Assembly: GCA_015661715.1 (NCBI GenBank) | Contig: DQVN01000101.1 | Span: 1 to 11,050, forward strand | Reading direction: 5' to 3' | DNA length: 11,050 nt | From: Sulfurivirga caldicuralii | GTDB lineage: Bacteria > Pseudomonadota > Gammaproteobacteria > Thiomicrospirales > Thiomicrospiraceae | Part shown: in pieces, positions 6,540-11,050 of the stretch | Numbering within the stretch: position 1 is the stretch's first letter | Layout of the letters: each line of letters starts with the position of its first letter | Program-made: the position numbers and the translations under genes | Notes under the pieces: model-generated | The model's database searches: none | Told to the model about the DNA's origin: nothing | The model's input: only the letters and a program-made list of their open reading frames with translations

Positions 6540-6548
6540 TGATATAAT
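6540..6548 (+). promoter_or_regulatory. Extended -10 promoter of the hemA operon
   Basis: TGATATAAT (6540-6548) is a consensus TATAAT with the TGN extension directly before it. No good -35 box lies 16-18 bp upstream, as expected for an extended -10 promoter. Transcription would start near 6555, about 24 nt before the hemA ATG. It lies in the 87-bp gap shared with the divergent TPR gene, so the two promoters probably interfere with each other. Confidence 0.7.
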
Positions 6549-6578
6549 TGTCGCTTTTAATGGTCCAGGGCTCGCCGA

Positions 6579-7862
6579 ATGAATCTGCTCGTCACCGGTC
6601 TCAATCACCAGACCGCCCCCGTGGCGCTGCGGGAGCAGGTGGCATTCGGTGCCGACTCCCTGCCAGCAGCACTCCAGGCCCTCCAGGCAGTCGAGGGGGT
6701 GCGCGAGTGTATGATTCTCTCCACCTGCAACCGCACAGAAATCTACGCCGTTTTCAGCGCCACACCCCGGCCTCAACAGATCACGGCCTGGTTGCATGAT
6801 TATTTTCAGCTTGAGCCCGGCATCCTCACCCCCTACCTCTATCATCACCAGGATCAACAGGGTATTGAGCACATGATGGCCGTGGCCGCCGGGTTAAACT
6901 CTCTGGTACTGGGTGAGCCACAAATTCTCGGTCAATTGAAAGAGGCTTATCAAGTCGCCCGCCAGACGGGCACCCTGCGCCAGAGCCTGGAGCTGTTGCT
7001 GCAGCAGGTCTTTGCCACCGCCAAGCGGGTGCGCTCAGAAACCGCCATTGGACAAAACCCCGTATCCGTTGCCTTTGCCGCTGTCTCGCTGGCACGCCAA
7101 TTCTTTGGCGAGCTGAATGATTACACCGCCCTGCTGCTGGGCGCAGGCGAGACCATTGAACTGGTGGCCCGCCATCTCAAGGAGGCAGGCATTGGCCATG
7201 TCATCATCGCCAACCGCACCTATGAAAAGGCCCATAATCTGGCACAACAGTTCGGCGCCTATGCCATTGGCCTGGACGAGCTGAACAAACATCTGCATGA
7301 TGCAGACCTGATCATCGCCTCCACCGGTGCGCCCCACTCGATCCTACACAAAGCCGACATGGAGGCAGCACTGAAAAAGCGCCGACATCAGCCCATTTTC
7401 GCCATTGATATTGCCGTACCCCGAGACATCGAACCGGCGGCGGGCGAGTTGGATGATGTTTATCTGTATACCATCGATGACCTCAAGGCCCTGATCGACG
7501 CCAACAAGGAAAAGCGTGAGGCCGCCGCCCACGAGGCTCGGGAACTGATCCGTATTCAGGCGGAAAAGGTGATGGCGCGCTTCCGTACCATGGCCCAGGC
7601 GGTGCCGGTGATCCGGGCCTTCCGCCAGCGGGCGGAGACCATCAAAGACGATATGCTCAATCAAGCCCTGAACCGGCTGGAACAAGGACATGACCCGCAG
7701 CAGGTGGTGACCCAACTGGCCAATCAGTTGACCCACAAGCTGATCCACGCCCCCACCATCTATCTGCGCAAGCTGGGCGAAGCGGGTGACGCGCACCGCC
7801 TGGCCCTGTCCGCTGATCTGTTAGGTCTGAAAAACCATCAGGAAGACGATAGCCATGAATGA
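6579..7862 (+). CDS. hemA: Glutamyl-tRNA reductase
   Basis: The 427-residue enzyme reduces glutamyl-tRNA(Glu) with NADPH to glutamate-1-semialdehyde, the first committed step of C5-pathway haem and tetrapyrrole synthesis. The catalytic domain has the nucleophile Cys50 in STCNRTEIY and His98 in [11 protein letters not shown], followed by [14 protein letters not shown]. The NADPH-binding domain begins at [16 protein letters not shown], and a helical dimerisation domain ends the chain. The ATG at 6579 has AGGG 8 nt upstream (6567-6570). The stop overlaps the prfA start by 8 nt. HemA is often regulated by haem-dependent proteolysis through its N-terminus; the sequence does not show whether that applies here. 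The pairing with prfA and prmC is widespread in gammaproteobacteria. Confidence 0.98.
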   Translation: MNLLVTGLNHQTAPVALREQVAFGADSLPAALQALQAVEGVRECMILSTCNRTEIYAVFSATPRPQQITAWLHDYFQLEPGILTPYLYHHQDQQGIEHMMAVAAGLNSLVLGEPQILGQLKEAYQVARQTGTLRQSLELLLQQVFATAKRVRSETAIGQNPVSVAFAAVSLARQFFGELNDYTALLLGAGETIELVARHLKEAGIGHVIIANRTYEKAHNLAQQFGAYAIGLDELNKHLHDADLIIASTGAPHSILHKADMEAALKKRRHQPIFAIDIAVPRDIEPAAGELDDVYLYTIDDLKALIDANKEKREAAAHEARELIRIQAEKVMARFRTMAQAVPVIRAFRQRAETIKDDMLNQALNRLEQGHDPQQVVTQLANQLTHKLIHAPTIYLRKLGEAGDAHRLALSADLLGLKNHQEDDSHE

Positions 7863-8946
7863 GTCCCTGCGCCACCGTCTCGACAGTTTGAGTGAACGCC
7901 TGCAGGAGCTCAATGCCCTGCTCTCCGATGCCGATACCCTTTCCGACCAGAAAAAGTTCATGGCCCTGAGTAAGGAGCACGCCCAACTGACCCCCGTAGT
8001 GGAAACCTGGGCGGCGTATCAGCAGGTGGAGGCCGATCTGGCCGAAGCCGAGGCGTTGCTCAAATCCGGCGATGCCGAGCTGGCGGAACTGGCCAAAGAG
8101 GAGCTGCCCGCGCTCAAAAAACGCATCAACGAGCTGGAAGCAGCCCTCAAACTACACCTGATCCCCAAAGACCCTAACGACACCGCCAATGTCTTTTTGG
8201 AGATCCGCGCTGGCACCGGCGGTGATGAGGCGGCCATTTTTGCCGGAGACCTGTTCCGCATGTACGCCCGCTATGCCGAGCAACGGGGCTGGCGGCTGGA
8301 GGTGCTCAGCGAACAGCCCGGGGAGCATGGCGGCTTCAAAGAGATCATCGCCCGGATCAGCGGCGAAGATGTCTATGCCCGGCTCAAATTTGAATCCGGC
8401 GCTCACCGCGTCCAGCGGGTGCCTGAAACCGAAACCCAGGGGCGTATCCATACATCCGCCGCCACTGTCGCCGTCATGCCGGAAATGGATGAAAGTGATG
8501 AGATCGAAATCAACAAGGCCGATGTGCGCGAAGACACCTTCCGCGCCTCCGGGGCCGGCGGGCAACATGTCAACAAGACCGACTCCGCCATTCGCCTGAC
8601 CCACCTGCCCACGGGCGTGGTGGTGGAATGTCAGGACGAACGCTCCCAACACAAGAACCGCGCCCGTGCCTGGGCGCTGCTGCGGGCCAAACTGGCCGAA
8701 ATGGAGCGTAGCAAGCGCCAGGCAGAGGAAGCGGCCACCCGCAAATCCCTGGTGGGCTCCGGTGACCGCTCCGAGCGCATTCGCACCTATAACTTCCCTC
8801 AGGGCCGTGTCACCGACCACCGCATCAACCTTACCCTCTACAAGCTGGCGGATATTCTCGAAGGGGACCTGGATCCGGTGATCGAGCCCTTGCTGCAGGC
8901 CCATCACGCCGAATTGCTGACCCAGTTACAGCAGGCCCATGAATGA
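7855..8946 (+). CDS. prfA: Peptide chain release factor 1
   Basis: The 363-residue factor ends translation at UAA and UAG. An N-terminal helical domain (1-105) is followed by the codon-recognition region, where the tripeptide is PET at 190-192 (PxT class, so RF1 and not RF2). The GGQ loop is at 235-237 in [13 protein letters not shown]; Gln237 is the target of PrmC, encoded next. A basic C-terminal domain with [11 protein letters not shown] and [13 protein letters not shown] completes the fold. The ATG at 7855 lies 8 nt inside hemA, with AGGAAG upstream (7840-7845). The stop overlaps the prmC start (ATGA). Nothing is missing. Confidence 0.98.
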   Translation: MNESLRHRLDSLSERLQELNALLSDADTLSDQKKFMALSKEHAQLTPVVETWAAYQQVEADLAEAEALLKSGDAELAELAKEELPALKKRINELEAALKLHLIPKDPNDTANVFLEIRAGTGGDEAAIFAGDLFRMYARYAEQRGWRLEVLSEQPGEHGGFKEIIARISGEDVYARLKFESGAHRVQRVPETETQGRIHTSAATVAVMPEMDESDEIEINKADVREDTFRASGAGGQHVNKTDSAIRLTHLPTGVVVECQDERSQHKNRARAWALLRAKLAEMERSKRQAEEAATRKSLVGSGDRSERIRTYNFPQGRVTDHRINLTLYKLADILEGDLDPVIEPLLQAHHAELLTQLQQAHE

Positions 8947-9842
8947 CCGTCGCGCAGTTGCTGCAACAGGCCATCGCCACCCTGCAGCCCGTCAGCGCAA
9001 CGGCGCATCTGGACGCGCAGTTACTGCTGGCGCATCTGCTGGACAAACCGCGCAGCTGGCTCTATGCCCATGATACGGATACGATTCCGCCGGCCGTACA
9101 GCACGCGTTTCTCCATTTAGTCCAGCGTCGCGCTCAAGGCGAGCCGGTAGCCTATCTCATAGGTCAGCAGGATTTCTACGGGCTGCGCTTCCAGGTGACA
9201 CCCGATGTACTCATCCCCCGCCCGGAAACCGAGCTTTTGGTCGATTTAAGCCTGAAATTGGCCGAAAACAGCCTGTTTTCCAGGCAAAAACCAGGTTTTC
9301 ATACCGGCGAAAAAACCGGCTTTGAAAATTTTAGGGGGACCCCTGTGCGCGCGGTGGATCTGGGCACCGGTAGTGGGGCCATCACCATTGCGCTGAAAAT
9401 GCAGCGGCCCGCCTGGCAGCTGGCCGCCTGTGATCTCAGCCCCGCTGCCCTGGCGGTGGCCGCGGAAAACGCCCGCCGCCATGGGGCGGAGATCGACTTG
9501 CGCCACGGCAGCTGGCTGGCCCCCTTTAGCGGCGAGCGTTTCCATCTGATTGTGAGCAACCCGCCCTATATCGATCCGCAAGATCCTCACCTGAGCGGCA
9601 GCATTCGTTTTGAACCCCGCCAGGCGCTGGTGGCGGACAACCGTGGTCTGGCGCATCTGGCCGCCATTATTGAGCAGGCACCGGCGCATCTCTATCCCGG
9701 TGGCTGGTTGCTATTGGAGCATGGCTTCGATCAACAGTCAGCCGTGCAAACCCTGCTACGCCAGCGCGGATTTGATAAAGTAGCCACCCATGATGACCTG
9801 GCAGGCCAACCAAGAGTGAGTATCGGACAATGGCACCGTTGA
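8943..9842 (+). CDS. prmC: Release factor glutamine methyltransferase, with linker insertion
   Basis: The 299-residue SAM-dependent enzyme methylates the GGQ glutamine of RF1 and RF2. The N-terminal helical substrate domain (1-85) leads to [11 protein letters not shown]. The Rossmann methyltransferase domain has the SAM motif [10 protein letters not shown] (138-147) and the catalytic NPPY (206-209). E. coli PrmC has about 277 residues. The extra length here is mostly one block of about 21 residues (108-134) between RPETELLV and VDLGTGSG, encoded by a palindrome-rich, A/T-run-rich stretch, in frame. The motifs on both sides are intact, so activity is likely kept. The ATG overlaps the prfA stop as ATGA, and the 3' end overlaps moeB by 13 nt. 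Confidence 0.96.
   Translation: MTVAQLLQQAIATLQPVSATAHLDAQLLLAHLLDKPRSWLYAHDTDTIPPAVQHAFLHLVQRRAQGEPVAYLIGQQDFYGLRFQVTPDVLIPRPETELLVDLSLKLAENSLFSRQKPGFHTGEKTGFENFRGTPVRAVDLGTGSGAITIALKMQRPAWQLAACDLSPAALAVAAENARRHGAEIDLRHGSWLAPFSGERFHLIVSNPPYIDPQDPHLSGSIRFEPRQALVADNRGLAHLAAIIEQAPAHLYPGGWLLLEHGFDQQSAVQTLLRQRGFDKVATHDDLAGQPRVSIGQWHR
9264..9343. repeat. In-frame palindrome-rich insertion inside prmC
   Basis: A run of short dyads differs sharply in composition from the flanking gene. The arms are GAAAACAG/CTGTTTTC (9264-9271, 9273-9280), GCCTG/CAGGC (9271-9275, 9281-9285), AAAACC/GGTTTT (9287-9292, 9294-9299), CCGG/CCGG (9304-9307, 9316-9319) and GGGG/CCCC (9335-9338, 9340-9343). A-run/T-run units recur near 9265, 9287, 9312 and 9325, and the translation shows matching mini-repeats ENSLF, QKPGF, EKTGF and ENF. 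It resembles in principle the coding palindromic elements of Rickettsia. The exact ends are uncertain. Confidence 0.65.
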
Positions 9843-10591
9843 CACCGCAACAGTTCAAACGCTATTCCCGTCAAATCATGCTCATGGAGTTCGGGCTGGA
9901 GAAGCAGCAACAGCTGGCCGATAGCCATGCCCTTATCTTCGGTTTGGGCGGCTTAGGCTCGCCGGTGAGCATCTATCTGGCCGCCGCCGGTGTGGGCACA
10001 CTGACCCTGGTGGATTTCGATACCGTGGACGAAAGCAACCTCCAGCGCCAGATCGTGCATCGAGAAGAGAGCGTGGGACAGAAGAAAGTGGTCTCAGCCA
10101 AAGCCGAACTGCAACGGCTCAATCGCTGGACCCGGGTGCATACGGTAGACCATGCCCCCGATGAAACCGAGCTGGCGGAGCTGGTGCACCAGGCTGATGT
10201 GGTGGTGGACTGTACCGACAACTTTCCGGCCCGCTTTGCCATCAATGCCGCCTGTGCCCGCAGCCAAACACCACTGGTCTCCGCCGCCGCCATCCGTTGG
10301 GAGGGACAGTTGAGCGTGTTTGACTTCCGCGACCCGGGCTGCGCCTGTTATCAATGCCTGTACAAAGAGGCCAGCATGGCGGGCATGACCTGTGCTGAAA
10401 GCGGTATCATGTCGCCAGTGGTAGGCATGATGGGAAGCATGCAGGCGCTGGAGACGGTAAAGTTACTGAGCGGTTTGCCTACGCTGACAAACAAGCTGCT
10501 GTTGGTGGATGGGTTGACCTTGAGCTTCCGCACCCTCAACCTGCCGAAGGACCCGGCTTGTCCGGTGTGTGCGTCTCATTCACCGGCTTGA
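9830..10591 (+). CDS. moeB: Molybdopterin-synthase adenylyltransferase MoeB
   Basis: The 253-residue E1-like enzyme adenylates the C-terminus of MoaD so it can receive sulfur for molybdopterin synthesis. The active-site residues align with E. coli MoeB at the same numbers: Arg14, Gly41 in GLGGLG, Arg73 in NLQRQIVH, Lys86 and Asp130 in DCTDN. The zinc site is intact, with Cys173 and Cys176 (CYQC) and Cys244 and Cys247 (CPVC). Cys188 in MTCAESG matches a conserved family cysteine. There is no rhodanese domain. ThiF, the thiamine counterpart, is the main alternative but MoeB fits the length and context better. It overlaps prmC by 13 nt, so translation is probably coupled. The 3' end overlaps the convergent MotB-like gene by 56 bp. 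Confidence 0.92.
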   Translation: MAPLTPQQFKRYSRQIMLMEFGLEKQQQLADSHALIFGLGGLGSPVSIYLAAAGVGTLTLVDFDTVDESNLQRQIVHREESVGQKKVVSAKAELQRLNRWTRVHTVDHAPDETELAELVHQADVVVDCTDNFPARFAINAACARSQTPLVSAAAIRWEGQLSVFDFRDPGCACYQCLYKEASMAGMTCAESGIMSPVVGMMGSMQALETVKLLSGLPTLTNKLLLVDGLTLSFRTLNLPKDPACPVCASHSPA

Positions 10592-11050
10592 ATGTGCCGC
10601 TTTGGCGATCAAAGACTTTTGTCTTATCCAGCAGAATGACCACGCGGCGGTTCATGGCGCGGCCGAATTTGGTGGTGTTGGGCGCCACCGGATCATTGTC
10701 CGCCCGCCCCTGAACAGTGATCAGGCGCTGATCGATCCCCATATCGATAAATACCCTTGCCACGGTGGAGGCCCGGGCGGCAGACAGCTCCCAGTTGGAC
10801 GGAAACTGTAAATTGCGGATGGGCACCGAATCCGTATACCCGGTAATGGTAATGGGATAAGGCTGACCGACCAGCAACTCTGCCAGCTTCTCTAGTTCTG
10901 CGCGCACCTTGTCAGTAATGGTCGCCCGACCAGACTCAAAAAAGTGGTCGGATTTGAGGGTAATACGCAGATACGCCGGCGTCTCCTCTACTTCCACATT
11001 TTTACTGTCTTTGAGCACGCTTTTGATCTCTTCGGCGGTGACCGGTTTTA
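10536..11050 (-). CDS. MotB/OmpA-family protein, C-terminal peptidoglycan-binding domain (partial)
   Basis: The minus-strand frame is open from the window edge (11050) to a TGA at 10536-10538, so the N-terminus is missing. A GTG at 11018 is not the true start, because coding continues upstream in frame (KPVTAEEIKSV...). The visible 171 residues form an OmpA-like peptidoglycan-binding domain: GYTDSVPI, then FPSNWELSAARASTVARVF, then RAMNRRVVILL, with the Asp and Arg that contact diaminopimelate in this fold. The NWELSAARA wording is typical of flagellar stator proteins MotB or MotD. Without the transmembrane helix and its proton-channel Asp, other OmpA-family proteins stay possible. It ends inside moeB, tail-to-tail. 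Confidence 0.8.
   Translation of the reverse strand, partial: KPVTAEEIKSVLKDSKNVEVEETPAYLRITLKSDHFFESGRATITDKVRAELEKLAELLVGQPYPITITGYTDSVPIRNLQFPSNWELSAARASTVARVFIDMGIDQRLITVQGRADNDPVAPNTTKFGRAMNRRVVILLDKTKVFDRQSGTFKPVNETHTPDKPGPSAG

Noticed and set aside
6492..6872. N-terminal extension of the TPR protein antisense to hemA (702-residue version)
   Set aside because: It would bury a clear lipoprotein signal peptide and most of it lies opposite the strongly conserved hemA 5' end and its promoter.
8152..8907. Long minus-strand frame (251 codons) opposite prfA
   Set aside because: The composition is that of a shadow of GC-rich coding DNA, with no motif and no ribosome binding site; prfA is certain on the other strand.
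10562..10586. CCGGTG/CACCGG stem as a shared terminator for moeB and the MotB-like gene
   Set aside because: It has a 13-nt loop, no T-tract on either side, and lies inside both coding regions.

Overview
This is a GC-rich chromosomal window from a gammaproteobacterium. The order vapBC / tRNA-Met / ychF-pth-rplY / prs / tRNA-Gln / TPR lipoprotein / divergent hemA-prfA-prmC-moeB closely follows the arrangement I recall from Pseudomonas and related genera. The sequence does not settle the genus. Several details (a PrmC linker insertion, a changed Prs motif, no lolB or ispE between the TPR gene and tRNA-Gln) suggest a lineage other than Pseudomonas.

Left edge (1-1000): an AT-richer accessory patch. 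It holds the possible 3' end of an unknown plus-strand gene and a complete vapBC toxin-antitoxin pair on the minus strand. A 273-bp non-coding stretch follows, with a perfect 13-bp hairpin palindrome, a second 13-bp inverted repeat that brackets it, and the tRNA-Met terminator.

Middle (1001-4697): minus-strand housekeeping genes for translation and nucleotide supply. tRNA-Gln has its own promoter and is followed by prs (PRPP synthase), which ends at a strong hairpin. A new promoter then drives rplY (long-form L25), pth (peptidyl-tRNA hydrolase) and ychF (ribosome-associated ATPase). tRNA-Met follows, with a promoter that matches the tRNA-Gln promoter in sequence and spacing.

Centre-right (4764-9842 and on to 10591): a TPR-repeat lipoprotein gene on the minus strand diverges from the plus-strand operon hemA-prfA-prmC-moeB. 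These genes overlap by 8, 4 and 13 nt. HemA starts tetrapyrrole synthesis from glutamyl-tRNA, PrfA is release factor 1, PrmC methylates the GGQ glutamine of release factors, and MoeB activates MoaD for molybdopterin synthesis. PrmC carries an in-frame, palindrome-rich insertion of about 21 residues just before its methyltransferase domain.

Right edge: moeB ends tail-to-tail with a MotB/OmpA-family gene that is cut by the window end. The two coding regions overlap by 56 bp.

I see no CRISPR array, no transposase and no clear new multi-gene system. The most unusual items are the PrmC insertion, the inverted-repeat block between vapBC and tRNA-Met, the altered Prs motif and the paired tRNA promoters.
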